31,191 nucleotides of DNA from Undivivens sp041654215 (lineage in GTDB: Bacteria > Omnitrophota > Gorgyraeia > Gygaellales > Profunditerraquicolaceae), in NCBI GenBank assembly GCA_041654215.1, contig JBAZDY010000011.1, positions 1 to 31,191 of the forward strand, written 5' to 3'. Shown here piece by piece: positions 8,157-15,880 of the stretch. How positions within the stretch are numbered: position 1 is the first letter of the stretch; the number at the start of each line of letters is the position of its first letter. The notes beneath the pieces were generated by a model that saw only the letters and a list, made by a program, of their open reading frames with translations, was not told the DNA's origin and did not search any database. The position numbers were made by a program, and so were the translations under genes.

Positions 8157-9059
8157 ATGAATACATCCTCCTTTCAATATCAGATATTAGGCTGCTCCCT
8201 GGCCCTTCTTTCCGCTTTTTTCTGGGCGCTCGGTTCTATTCTATTCCATGCGATCGGAGAAAAGGCTCCGGCCGCGGGCATGAACCTGATAAAATGCCTG
8301 CTGGGGTGCGCCTATATCGGGATACTGCTGCTGATTCTCGGCTTCCGGCACTTGGACACCCGTTCCTTCCTGTTCCTGGGATTCAGCGGAATTCTCGGGA
8401 TAGCGATGGGAGATACCTTCTTCTTTAAAGCGCTAAAAGATATCGGGCCTAAACCCACAATTATCCTGGGGACGCTCGGGCCGGTATTTACGATCATCCT
8501 CGCCTGCTTCATATTGCGCGAAAACATATCCTTGCCCGCATGGCTCGGTATACTTTGCGTCCTGGCCGGGACCAACATTGTATTCTGGGAATCCATCCCG
8601 GAGGCTCCCGGTAAGAAACAATGGCTGCGGGGAATAATATTCGCGGCACTCTCCGGGATATGCACCGCCGCGGCCGTCATACTGGCTAAAATAGGGGTCG
8701 AGAATGCGAACACGCTGCAGGCTACATGGATACGTCTACTCTGGGCCGGCTCGGTTCTTCTAATAGGAGGGACGGCCGCGGGGAAACTCCGTTATTGGGC
8801 CTTGCCTTTCAAAAACACAAAAATCCTGCTGCTCACGGGATTTGCCGTATTCATAGTCATATTCGGAGGATTCTGGCTTTCTCTTGCTTCTCTCAAGTTT
8901 ATCGGAGCCTCCATATCCACGATCCTCAACTTCACCACTCCCCTATTCATTCTTCCTCTGGCGGCTTTCTTCCTGAAACAAAAAACGACCTCCCTGGAAA
9001 CAATAGCGTCTTTGATCGCTATTGCGGGTATTGCTCTAATTTTCTCCTCCCCCGGCTGA
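8157..9059 (+). CDS. EamA/DMT-family inner-membrane transporter
   Basis: The 300-residue protein has about ten hydrophobic segments in two homologous halves, the usual EamA build (first half LALLSAFFWALGSILFHAIG, second half GIIFAALSGICTAAAVILAK). The motifs ALKDIGP and SLKFIGASISTILNFTTPLF match the metabolite-exporter type. It would sit in the cytoplasmic membrane and carry an amino-acid-like or other small metabolite; the substrate cannot be read from sequence. It begins nine bases after paralogue 3 with AGGTAG upstream and is probably the last gene of this operon. A GC-rich hairpin lies between it and the convergent gene. Confidence 0.9.
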   Translation: MNTSSFQYQILGCSLALLSAFFWALGSILFHAIGEKAPAAGMNLIKCLLGCAYIGILLLILGFRHLDTRSFLFLGFSGILGIAMGDTFFFKALKDIGPKPTIILGTLGPVFTIILACFILRENISLPAWLGILCVLAGTNIVFWESIPEAPGKKQWLRGIIFAALSGICTAAAVILAKIGVENANTLQATWIRLLWAGSVLLIGGTAAGKLRYWALPFKNTKILLLTGFAVFIVIFGGFWLSLASLKFIGASISTILNFTTPLFILPLAAFFLKQKTTSLETIASLIAIAGIALIFSSPG

Positions 9060-9067
9060 TATCATCC

Positions 9068-9083
9068 CCGCCGCGGCCGGCGG
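9068..9083. repeat. Short hairpin between convergent genes
   Basis: CCGCCG and CGGCGG form a 6-bp stem around a 4-base loop in the 24 bases between two convergent genes. There is no T-run on either side, so it may block read-through weakly or be incidental. Confidence 0.3.
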
Positions 9084-10496
9084 TCAATCATTATACGGAT
9101 TCAGTTCAGCTTCGGAATAAGATTTCCTCGGAAACGGGATATAAGACGGATGAAAAAACTGGTGGCAGGCTTCGTCTGCAAAGAATCGGCCCAGTTCCGT
9201 CAGCGAGATTATCCTTTCATCCTCAAAAAGCAACCCGTGGTTCTTCAGGCGTTCGATCTTATTCTTGAACACCTCTTCCGCGCGGACACCGGTGCGGCTG
9301 AAGAAATACTTTTTATACACCAGCCTGTTTTTCAGCGGCAATATGATATTCCAGCGGATATTGTCGTCCCGGCTGCGTACCAGTCCGCGGTTTAGAGGAA
9401 GCTTCCCCCGGCCAATAAGGGAATAATACTCCTCAAAATCCTGCGTATTAAGGACGAAACGGTCTCTTAGACTGCTGAAAGCCGTCAGGCCAAAACCGAT
9501 CTGGTCGAACAGCCCGCAACACTGGTCGCTTGCGTAATGCGAATAATTACTCTTTGAACGGGTAAATACCCTGGTGAGGTTTTCCTTGTATCCGTTCCGG
9601 TTCAGGATGTCGATAGCCGCCTGCTTCATTACCAGGGTTTCCTCTGTGGAAGGGAAAATATCTTTTTCACGGTCGAATGAACTCCGGATGGCGCCCACAT
9701 GATCACCGTAAGGGATTATCTTCAGACGGTAATTATGCACCTCATTGACCCCCAAAGAAACAGCCTTCTCCATTGTCTTGACCCACTTCTCCACAGTTAA
9801 CCCCGGATACCCGTAAATAAATTCAATGCAGACCTGGAATCCGGCTTCCTGTGACCGGACCACGGCAAGCGCGGCATCTTCGGCGGTGTGATGCCGGTTC
9901 ATCTTTTTCAGTATTCCGTCTTCGAAAGACTGCACGCCGATGGTCAAACGGTCCACCCCGTGCGAACGGAGAAGTTGAAGCCGCCTGGGGCCGTCCTTAT
10001 CTATAAGAGTAAGCGGATCGACGTCGTAATTAAACTGTGTACAGCGGGAAAGGTCCACCCGCGATGTAAAAGCGGCAAGAAAACGCTCCAGTTGCCCGGG
10101 AGAAAGGAATGTCGGAGTTCCGCCTCCCACGAGTATCGAGCGGGCCCGGATCTTCCGCAGGCCCAGCCGGTTCATGTAGATATCCATTTCTTGTTCGAGA
10201 GCGCCGAGATAACGGTCCTTTTCTTCCGGCAAATCACCTATTTTGTTAGGATAATGACAGAACGCGCAATATTTCGTACAGAAAGGAATATGCACATACA
10301 AAACGAACATATTATCGGCGGGATTAACATATCCCTCGAAAATCTCGTCTTCTCCCGCTGGAGGATACATGGTAATAGGAGGATAATGAACTGCGGGAAA
10401 GAAACTATCTTCCAAAGAAATGAACCCCGCTTCGCGCAGTTCCCTGAAATCCCGTATTCTTCGTTTCGCATTACCCAAACAATCGCAAGAGATCAT
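9084..10496 (-). CDS. HemW/HemN-like radical SAM protein
   Basis: YVHIPFCTKYCAFCHYPN gives a CX3CX2C cluster site at C73, C77 and C80, followed by LVGGGTPTFL and LTIGVQSFEDG, the signature of the coproporphyrinogen-oxidase-like radical SAM group. The fourth Cys (CxC) of true oxygen-independent HemN is replaced by His-Tyr, so this is more like HemW-type heme chaperones or other HemN-like enzymes that work in heme or methyl transfer. The 470 residues include about 60 extra at the N-terminus compared with HemW. A Shine-Dalgarno site CAGGAG nine bases before the ATG supports the start. It is cytoplasmic. The gene shares its strand with the sulfatase-fold gene upstream, 57 bases apart, and may be co-transcribed. 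Confidence 0.85.
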   Translation of the reverse strand: MISCDCLGNAKRRIRDFRELREAGFISLEDSFFPAVHYPPITMYPPAGEDEIFEGYVNPADNMFVLYVHIPFCTKYCAFCHYPNKIGDLPEEKDRYLGALEQEMDIYMNRLGLRKIRARSILVGGGTPTFLSPGQLERFLAAFTSRVDLSRCTQFNYDVDPLTLIDKDGPRRLQLLRSHGVDRLTIGVQSFEDGILKKMNRHHTAEDAALAVVRSQEAGFQVCIEFIYGYPGLTVEKWVKTMEKAVSLGVNEVHNYRLKIIPYGDHVGAIRSSFDREKDIFPSTEETLVMKQAAIDILNRNGYKENLTRVFTRSKSNYSHYASDQCCGLFDQIGFGLTAFSSLRDRFVLNTQDFEEYYSLIGRGKLPLNRGLVRSRDDNIRWNIILPLKNRLVYKKYFFSRTGVRAEEVFKNKIERLKNHGLLFEDERIISLTELGRFFADEACHQFFHPSYIPFPRKSYSEAELNPYND

Positions 10497-10553
10497 ATCT
10501 GCATACTCCTGTTTGCTGAATATTTAATGGTCCGTCCCTCGATAGGTTGACTA

Positions 10554-11945
10554 TTATTGCATATATCCCAGGCTTTTCATTTTTACGCCGAAACGTTCCC
10601 TGAAATCGGGAAGCATGCGAACCTCCCGCTCCCGCGCCTTTAACCGTTTACGCCAGCTAAGCAGTTTTCTCTTTAACAACCGCTCCCGCATTACATCTTC
10701 TCCGTAGCGGTTGTTCTTCTCTCCCGGGTCCTGCGCCAGATCGTACAGCTCGTATTTATCCGCCCCTTCATCGTATATCAATTTCCAGCCTTTACCTCTT
10801 ACGCAATATTTAGCTTTATTGCCGTCAATCCCGAACTCCTCCACGCGGAAATCACCGAGATAGCCGTAAGCGAACTCGCTCCCCCGGCCTCCGGACAGCA
10901 AAGGCACAAGACTCTTCCCCTCCATCCAACCCGGTCTGCCGCAGCCGGCGATGTCCAGGACCGTAGGAGCTATATCCAAAGAACTGACCTGGGTTGCCAC
11001 GACCCTGCCGGAGGGAAGGCTTCCCTTGAACTTTAAGATCAACGGGATCCTAAACGACTGATCATAGAGGCTTCTGCCGTGGGAGAAGTAATACCCGTGC
11101 TCGCCGAATTCTTCGCCATGGTCGCTCAAGACCACTATGAGCGTATCGCTGTCAATACCCAATTTCTCGATATGCCTCAGCAGAATACCCAGTAAATGGT
11201 CGGCGTAAGCTATCTCGGCATCATACTGTGAAACGTAGAACTCTTTATCCATTATTTCGTCAATGGCTATGTAGTGCGGGATACCCATACGGCCTTCCGG
11301 CCGGTAGACGATAGGGATCATCTCCGAGTTCTCGCGTCCTTTCCCGTCCAAAAACATACTTCTGAAAGGCTCGGGAGAAGAATAAGGCGCATGAGGGAAA
11401 TCTATGAAATGGATCCATAGAAAAGACTTCCCGTCTTTATGCTCATCCAGCCAACGCAAGTATTGCCGCATCTGTTCTTCAATGCTGAGATCTCCCGGGA
11501 TAAGCGTATCAAAATCTTCCGGGAAACCGTGAAGCATTATATCAAGCCATGCCCCGCCGGTTCCGGCGGTCGCAAATCCATTTTTTTTTAACACGACGGG
11601 CAATGTCGGTAGTCCGCTTCTCAGCATAGCTCCAAAAGTATATACCGAATGACGATCGGGATAAACGGAAGTGAACAGCGAGGCAAGAGAAATCGGGGTC
11701 ATGGCGGAAACGCTGACCGCCTGCGAAAAAAAGACGCCCTCTCCTGCTAAAGCGTCGATATTTGGAGACGTGTGCCTGGCATATCCGGAGCACCCCAGAT
11801 GGTCCCAGCGCAATGCGTCAAAGCTGACCAGCAGTATGTGAGAAGGCCTTCTTACGCCGCTGCTGAACAGAAAAAGACCGGCCGCTGCGATACATGCCGA
11901 AATAACCGCCGCTACAGTCATCTTGACCGCCGATTTGCTTATCAT
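10554..11945 (-). CDS. Membrane-anchored sulfatase-fold (alkaline phosphatase superfamily) enzyme with Thr nucleophile
   Basis: An N-terminal hydrophobic segment (about residues 9-28) should anchor the protein, with the catalytic domain outside the cytoplasm. Metal-binding features are clear: LLVSFDALRWDHLG (D43) and VVLSDHGEEFGEHG. The nucleophile loop reads AMTPISLASLFTSVYP, so Thr (about T83) sits where sulfatases carry the Cys or Ser that becomes formylglycine. Thr is used by LtaS-like and phosphoethanolamine transferases of the same fold, so a phospho-transferase or phosphodiesterase role is possible; sulfatase activity is not supported. It also means that the SUMF1-like protein at 2294 is unlikely to be its activating enzyme. 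The start is backed by GGAAGGGG just upstream. Confidence 0.85.
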   Translation of the reverse strand: MISKSAVKMTVAAVISACIAAAGLFLFSSGVRRPSHILLVSFDALRWDHLGCSGYARHTSPNIDALAGEGVFFSQAVSVSAMTPISLASLFTSVYPDRHSVYTFGAMLRSGLPTLPVVLKKNGFATAGTGGAWLDIMLHGFPEDFDTLIPGDLSIEEQMRQYLRWLDEHKDGKSFLWIHFIDFPHAPYSSPEPFRSMFLDGKGRENSEMIPIVYRPEGRMGIPHYIAIDEIMDKEFYVSQYDAEIAYADHLLGILLRHIEKLGIDSDTLIVVLSDHGEEFGEHGYYFSHGRSLYDQSFRIPLILKFKGSLPSGRVVATQVSSLDIAPTVLDIAGCGRPGWMEGKSLVPLLSGGRGSEFAYGYLGDFRVEEFGIDGNKAKYCVRGKGWKLIYDEGADKYELYDLAQDPGEKNNRYGEDVMRERLLKRKLLSWRKRLKAREREVRMLPDFRERFGVKMKSLGYMQ

Positions 11946-11976
11946 CTTGCCCCTTCCAACCGCTTTTAAAACGGTA

Positions 11977-11983
11977 AATTATA
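11977..11983 (-). promoter_or_regulatory. -10 box upstream of the sulfatase-fold gene
   Basis: On the minus strand a perfect TATAAT lies at 11983-11978, about 32 bases before the ATG at 11945. No good TTGACA-like -35 is seen 16-18 bases further upstream. A short leader of about 25 bases would result. Confidence 0.4.
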
Positions 11984-12008
11984 GCCTATTATGACTGGAC
12001 GCTGTAGT

Positions 12009-12039
12009 GCACTGTTAAATAAGTTCTTTGAGCAGCGCA
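12009..12039. repeat. 31-base direct repeat, copy 1
   Basis: Starts GCACTGTTAAATAAGTTCTT. It matches the copy at 12142-12172 at 25 of 31 positions without gaps. The two copies bracket the diverged relic of the IVP-flanking repeat. Confidence 0.6.
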
Positions 12040-12112
12040 CAGAGCAATCGCGAGTCTAAAATCGAGATTTGATTAGAAATTCTCGATTGCGGTCTAATTG
12101 CGATTCTCAATT
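12039..12112 (-). repeat. Diverged relic of the IVP-flanking 91-bp repeat
   Basis: Compared with the reverse complement of the repeat at 30622-30712, this stretch shares ACAGAGCAATCG (12039-12050), AAAATCGA and TCGATTGCGGTC (12083-12094) in the same order and at similar spacing, with small length differences between blocks. It is the reverse orientation of the two right-edge copies and has no four-helix-bundle gene next to it. Confidence 0.6.
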
Positions 12113-12141
12113 ATCAAAAACTCATGTAACAATCTACTACT

Positions 12142-12172
12142 GCGCTGTTAAATAAATTCTTTAAACAGCACC
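12142..12172. repeat. 31-base direct repeat, copy 2
   Basis: Starts GCGCTGTTAAATAAATTCTT. This copy is itself nearly palindromic: GCTGTTAAA pairs with TTTAAACAGC apart from one bulge, with a loop of about seven bases. See copy 1 at 12009. Confidence 0.6.
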
Positions 12173-12265
12173 GTAGAGTACCGATGCTGACATAATTTAT
12201 TTTATCATAAAAAATGACTTCAAAGGAAGAAAAGGTTCGTTCTTGTGCGCGGCGGTCAGAGGCGA

Positions 12266-12306
12266 AGCCCCGCGTACCGCAACCGTGCGTGAGCGGCACC
12301 GGGGCT
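12266..12306. repeat. Long imperfect palindrome (REP-like)
   Basis: AGCCCCG at 12266-12272 pairs with CGGGGCT at 12300-12306, and inside it GTACCGC at 12274-12280 pairs with GCGGCAC at 12293-12299 except for one A:C mismatch, leaving a 12-base loop. The stem is about 14 pairs long. It lies between a minus-strand terminator and the repeat pair. It has no T-run and is more likely a REP-type element than a terminator. Confidence 0.5.
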
Positions 12307-12319
12307 GTGCGAGCAGCGT

Positions 12320-12360
12320 AAAAAAAAACAGGCGCCCGGCTGATATCAGCGGGGCGCCTG
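12320..12360 (-). terminator. Strong intrinsic terminator of the glutamate-synthase-like gene
   Basis: CAGGCGCCC (12329-12337) pairs with GGGCGCCTG (12352-12360), and the interior GCTGATATCAGC is also self-complementary, so the stem is very stable. On the minus strand it is followed directly by nine T residues (12328-12320). It lies 24 bases after the gene's stop codon. Confidence 0.85.
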
Positions 12361-12383
12361 CCTCATCCTAACGCCACACGGCA

Positions 12384-13976
12384 CTACTTGCCGAACAACA
12401 CCTTTTCCGCCTCCTTACGGAAGGCATCCATCACATAAGGGATACCGCAGACTTTCTCGGCTTCCTCGCTCAGGGACATAATATCCCTGCGGGATATGCT
12501 GCTCAAGCTGAAATTGCGCGAACCTGCCATCAGCTGCTGCAGCCCCACCTTGATGCGCTGGCTGAAAGTATATATCCCGACCGCGCCAAGAGGGATATCC
12601 TTCATATCCTTGCCGTATTTCTCGGCGAGTTCCTCATAACAAACGAATATCTCCTCCGGCTTGCTGCCGAACTCGGATACCGTGGGAGGCAAATTGCCGC
12701 CTTTAATCCACTCCTGGATATTTTTTCCCACGAAACCGGGGATCATCAAAGCACGGCCCATGCAGACCGCCTTGACATACGGCGCGCCCATGGCAAGCAC
12801 TTTGAAAACATGATCCTCCATGGAGAACCCTCCGGCGATGGCGATATCGGGAACACGCATTTTCTTTTTGCTCATTTTTTCGCAAAACTCATAGGCGAGC
12901 GACTGCAGGTAAAAAGTTGGGATACCCCACTCCTGCATCATTTTCCAGGGGCTCATACCGGTGCCGCCGGAAGCTCCGTCTATAGTCAACAAGTCGATCT
13001 TTGCCGCGGAACTGAATTTCAGGGCCTGGGCCAGCTCCACCATCGAATAAGCCCCGGTCTTCAGGGTTATCCTCTTGTAACCCAGGTCGCGCAGGCGTTT
13101 AATCTCCTTCATAAAACCTTCCTCCGAAACAAACCCAAGCCTGGAATGCCGCTCGAATTCCTGGATCGCCCCGGCCTTAAAGGCCTGTTGTATGGCCGGG
13201 ACTTCAGGGTCGGGAGTCACGATATAACCTCTTTTCTTTAGTTGTATCGCGCGCTCCAGGGTTTTTACCTTGATCTCTCCGCCGATGCACTTAGCCCCCT
13301 GCCCCCATTTAAGTTCGAGCGTCTCCAGCTTGTGCTTTTTGCGCATATACTCGGCGACTCCTAACCGCGTGTCCTCGACATTCATCTGCACAAGTATCTC
13401 TCCGTAACCGTCGTGGAAACGCTTATACAACTCTATACGCCTGTCCATATCCGGGGCGTTCACTATCTTGCCTTTACCGTCCAACTCCAGCCTGGGATCA
13501 ATACCGCAGACGTTCTCCCCGCAGACGATGGTGATGCCGGAGATCGCCGCCCCCACCGCGAAATGCTCCCAGTTCTTCCGGGCGATCTCGGTGGAGCCGA
13601 GGGCCCCGGTAAAAACCGGAACGCGCATTTTCACTTTTTGGGCCCATCCGTATTCAGTCGTCGTATCCACAGCCGGGAATATGGCGGTATCCGGGTTTCC
13701 GGATACTCCTTTGGGAAGACCGTTTGCTCCCTGAGCGTAACCTTGAATGTTCAGATGCGAATAATCAACCGGATATTCTTTATCGCCTCCCGCGGTAATC
13801 TCTCCGAAAGGCCCGGGATAAATTACCTCCCTGCCCCGAAAAGAAGATTTGAATACTTCACAATTGCCCCGACAGGAATCAAGACAACGTGAACAGAGAC
13901 CGGAACAGCTGACCACGTTTTTGGAACGGTTAAAAGTGCGCGTAGCGTCGTTTCCTCCCGCAGTGCTAAGGTTCAT
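12384..13976 (-). CDS. FMN-binding glutamate-synthase-like protein with N-terminal Cys cluster
   Basis: The central and C-terminal parts match the FMN/synthase domain of glutamate synthase (GltB domain 2, also the archaeal-type stand-alone form): IDLLTIDGASGGTGMSPWKM, DIAIAGGFSMEDHVFK and GAPYVKAVCMGRALMIPG. At the N-terminus five Cys (C24, C28, C31, C35, C39; CSGLCSRCLDSC) could bind an iron-sulfur cluster or zinc, and are not part of the GltB core. At 530 residues it lacks the glutamine amidotransferase and GXGXG domains, so it would need a partner or act as another FMN oxidoreductase. A leader with a perfect 10-bp inverted repeat precedes it and a strong terminator follows, so it is a single-gene unit. 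The start at 13976 is preceded by a purine-rich run. Confidence 0.88.
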   Translation of the reverse strand: MNLSTAGGNDATRTFNRSKNVVSCSGLCSRCLDSCRGNCEVFKSSFRGREVIYPGPFGEITAGGDKEYPVDYSHLNIQGYAQGANGLPKGVSGNPDTAIFPAVDTTTEYGWAQKVKMRVPVFTGALGSTEIARKNWEHFAVGAAISGITIVCGENVCGIDPRLELDGKGKIVNAPDMDRRIELYKRFHDGYGEILVQMNVEDTRLGVAEYMRKKHKLETLELKWGQGAKCIGGEIKVKTLERAIQLKKRGYIVTPDPEVPAIQQAFKAGAIQEFERHSRLGFVSEEGFMKEIKRLRDLGYKRITLKTGAYSMVELAQALKFSSAAKIDLLTIDGASGGTGMSPWKMMQEWGIPTFYLQSLAYEFCEKMSKKKMRVPDIAIAGGFSMEDHVFKVLAMGAPYVKAVCMGRALMIPGFVGKNIQEWIKGGNLPPTVSEFGSKPEEIFVCYEELAEKYGKDMKDIPLGAVGIYTFSQRIKVGLQQLMAGSRNFSLSSISRRDIMSLSEEAEKVCGIPYVMDAFRKEAEKVLFGK

Positions 13977-14017
13977 ATTCCCTTTCCCTTTCTCCAGCCC
14001 GCTGGTTTGACGTATGC

Positions 14018-14058
14018 AGCGGCCGGCCAGCAGGGCTGAGAAATGTGCGCCGGCCGCT
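14018..14058. promoter_or_regulatory. Perfect inverted repeat in the leader of the glutamate-synthase-like gene
   Basis: AGCGGCCGGC (14018-14027) and GCCGGCCGCT (14049-14058) are perfectly complementary around a 21-base loop, 42 bases upstream of the start at 13976. On the plus strand it is followed by TATTTTTTAA, so it could also act as a plus-strand terminator, although no plus-strand gene precedes it. An operator, a leader hairpin or a REP-type element are all possible. Confidence 0.45.
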
Positions 14059-14082
14059 TATTTTTTAATCGTTTGGGCGTAA

Positions 14083-14116
14083 AAAAAGACGCCCGCCTAT
14101 AAAGCGGACGTCTTTG
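14083..14116 (-). terminator. Intrinsic terminator downstream of the MetE/UroD-like gene
   Basis: AAAGACGCCCGC pairs with GCGGACGTCTTT at 11 of 12 positions around a short AT-rich loop. On the minus strand it ends in seven T residues (the A-run at 14087-14081 on plus). It lies about 120 bases after the stop at 14239 and closes the operon that runs leftward from cstA or later genes. Confidence 0.75.
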
Positions 14117-14238
14117 TCCTTAACAATCAGTATACACCCTTACGGACAATTGTCAATCAATTCGACGCGCCACATCTCTGATTCTTCGACCGGCCCTGTC
14201 CGTGTGCCTGTTTAACTGTTCCGGAGCGGAATAAACCG

Positions 14239-15279
14239 CTATCTCCGTGAGAGGATACCGGCAACGGCATCAAGCAGGCCGAAAATCCCTGCGGCTTTTT
14301 CTTCATCCAGACTACCCAGGCCGCAGCTCGGGCTGACGATAAGCCTTTCCCTGACTTTCGCCGCATCCACTCCTTTGCGCCTGAACATCTCCACCCCGGA
14401 ATCTATCTTTTCCAGCAGGGACTCCGGCGTCTCAGCCCCGGTAAATTCTCTGGTAGGTGCGATACCCCAGCAAAGTATCCCCCCTTTGTCGAGGAATGCC
14501 GAGACTTCGGCTGCGTAAAGCACAATTCTGTCCAGAAAATTGAAGGCGTCGAAGCTGATTATATCCACTCCGGCCGCCTCGGTAAGTATGGACCAGTCGG
14601 TATTGCCGCAGCAATGAACGCCGGTCAATGCTCCGTGCGCCTTTATGTCCGAACACAATTCGCTCATTACATCCAGCGCCGTCTGCCGGGTGACCGGTGT
14701 ATAGGCGGAGCCGAAACAACCGAGATACGGCTCATCCACGAAAATAATCGCCTGCCTGCCGAATTCCTTAAGGAACTCGATCTGCCATTTAGCCTTGCCC
14801 GCCAGACCTTTGACCACAACCTGCATCATTATTTCGTTATGCAGAAGGGCCGTCCCTTTTTCATCGGTGACAGAGGCCGCGAAGGTGAAAGGACCGGTTA
14901 TGTGTCCCTTGAGAAAATCAGCGCCTTGGACGCCGTTCCTGCGCAGCCTGTCGCGGTAGGAGTAGATCCCGGGGGCAAAATCAGGGGTAATGGCAAAATA
15001 AGCGTTGTCGCCTGCTATTACCTTTTCGTAAAAAACCTCGAGTTCGCTTTCAGGGGCGGACGCATCCAGATAAACGCCTCCGTCTTTGAATTTAAGACAA
15101 GGGAAATTCTGGGAAAACTGCGCCACCATCCCTTCGCATGCCCCTCTCTTGGGAAGCTGCGGCCAGAACGGCGCTCTCGGAGTGCGGCGGAAAATAAGAT
15201 CCAGCGCGGTCTCCGCTTCACGATAAGGCAGACTGCCTATGCCGGTAGCCAAACCTTTAAGAACCTCCGCGTCTCTCAT
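14239..15279 (-). CDS. Cobalamin-independent methionine synthase / uroporphyrinogen decarboxylase family protein
   Basis: The opening GIGSLPYREAETALDL and the barrel motifs FVDEPYLGCFG, LTGVHCCGNTDW and IVSPSCGLGSLDEEKA fit the MetE C-terminal-domain/UroD superfamily. HxC in HCCGN and the Cys in SPSCGLG match the zinc ligands of MetE, so it probably binds zinc and moves a methyl group to a thiol; the methyl donor is unknown. At 346 residues it lacks the MetE N-terminal half. The frame extends 31 codons upstream, but the ATG at 15279 overlaps the preceding stop as ATGA and has GGTGAG just upstream, so it is the better start. It is the last gene of the ybaB operon. Confidence 0.85.
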   Translation of the reverse strand: MRDAEVLKGLATGIGSLPYREAETALDLIFRRTPRAPFWPQLPKRGACEGMVAQFSQNFPCLKFKDGGVYLDASAPESELEVFYEKVIAGDNAYFAITPDFAPGIYSYRDRLRRNGVQGADFLKGHITGPFTFAASVTDEKGTALLHNEIMMQVVVKGLAGKAKWQIEFLKEFGRQAIIFVDEPYLGCFGSAYTPVTRQTALDVMSELCSDIKAHGALTGVHCCGNTDWSILTEAAGVDIISFDAFNFLDRIVLYAAEVSAFLDKGGILCWGIAPTREFTGAETPESLLEKIDSGVEMFRRKGVDAAKVRERLIVSPSCGLGSLDEEKAAGIFGLLDAVAGILSRR

Positions 15280-15509
15280 CTCACCCGCCCCCCGCCGAAC
15301 CCGCGGAACAAACCGCCGTTTCCTCCGCGCCTGGTCTTTTTGTCGCCGGTCACGCTGCCGCAGACAGCGCATCTGTATTCATAAAGGCAGCCGTCGGGTA
15401 ATACCAACAGCAGCCTTTCTCTTACGGGCGTGGAACGCCCGCAGGAAGAACAGAAAAGCCGGCCGGCATTGAGCTCTTCGAATTGTCCTTCGGGTCCGCC
15501 GCCGTTCAT
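15276..15509 (-). CDS. Small zinc-ribbon protein
   Basis: This 77-residue protein has two CxxC pairs (FCSSCGRS and RCAVCGSV) about 27 residues apart, a zinc-ribbon arrangement, and a basic Gly/Arg-rich tail (KKTRRGGNGG, then GFGGGRVR) that may contact nucleic acid. It overlaps YbaB upstream by one base (TAATG) and the MetE-like gene downstream by ATGA, so all three should be made together. I do not recognise a named family. The tight coupling is the main evidence that it is a real gene. Confidence 0.7.
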   Translation of the reverse strand: MNGGGPEGQFEELNAGRLFCSSCGRSTPVRERLLLVLPDGCLYEYRCAVCGSVTGDKKTRRGGNGGLFRGFGGGRVR

Positions 15510-15808
15510 TACATCAAACCCGGGATATTCAATCCCGTGATTTCCTTCATTTTCTGCGCCGCCAGGTCATGGGAATGCTTTATCGCGCGGTTATAGACAT
15601 CCTTTAACGCCTTTTCCAGACTGGTTTTCGCCTCCGGAGGAAGCGTTTCACATCTGACGGTTACCGTTTCCACCTGTTGTGAACCGTTCATGGAAAGACG
15701 CACACTACCATCCTGACTCTCTGTATCGAACACCGTTTTATCCAGGCTTTCCTTAATCTCCCTGGCCTTCTTCTGCATTTCCATTATGGACTTAAGTTTG
15801 TCGAACAT
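15509..15808 (-). CDS. ybaB: YbaB/EbfC nucleoid-associated protein
   Basis: The 99-residue sequence has the family pattern: helical start (MFDKLKSIMEMQKKAREI), a beta sheet with GSVRLSMNGSQQVETVTVRC, then a second helix KTSLEKALKDVYNRAIKHSH. YbaB forms a dimer that binds DNA and is found in the nucleoid. It usually follows dnaX and precedes recR; here neither is present. AGGAG five bases before the ATG supports the start. The zinc-ribbon gene follows with a one-base overlap. Confidence 0.9.
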   Translation of the reverse strand: MFDKLKSIMEMQKKAREIKESLDKTVFDTESQDGSVRLSMNGSQQVETVTVRCETLPPEAKTSLEKALKDVYNRAIKHSHDLAAQKMKEITGLNIPGLM

Positions 15809-15880
15809 TTCTTCTCCTATGCAGGCCCCCTCGGGATTTAACCGCAGAGGCTCTCCTGTTTTTCCTGCGAAACAGCCGGA

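Larger units (their letters stand above)
11946..12383. other. Gene-free repeat-rich stretch
   Basis: These 438 bases separate the sulfatase-fold gene from the glutamate-synthase-like gene. In order they hold a -10 box for the leftward gene, a pair of 31-base direct repeats (12009 and 12142), a diverged relic of the right-edge 91-bp repeat (12039-12112) between them, a long imperfect palindrome (12266-12306) and a strong terminator (12320-12360). A 61-codon open frame on the minus strand (12114-12299) crosses these repeats and is not considered a gene. Confidence 0.6.

Noticed and set aside
10554..11945. Formylglycine sulfatase activated by the SUMF1-like protein
   Set aside because: The nucleophile position is Thr and the SUMF1-like protein lacks the Cys pair, so the pairing is not supported.
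12114..12299. 61-codon minus-strand open frame
   Set aside because: It runs through repeats and a palindrome, has no ribosome-binding site and resembles nothing.
15280..15372. Longer N-terminus for the MetE/UroD-like protein
   Set aside because: The extra residues are Arg-rich shadow sequence of the zinc-ribbon gene, and an ATGA overlap marks the true start.
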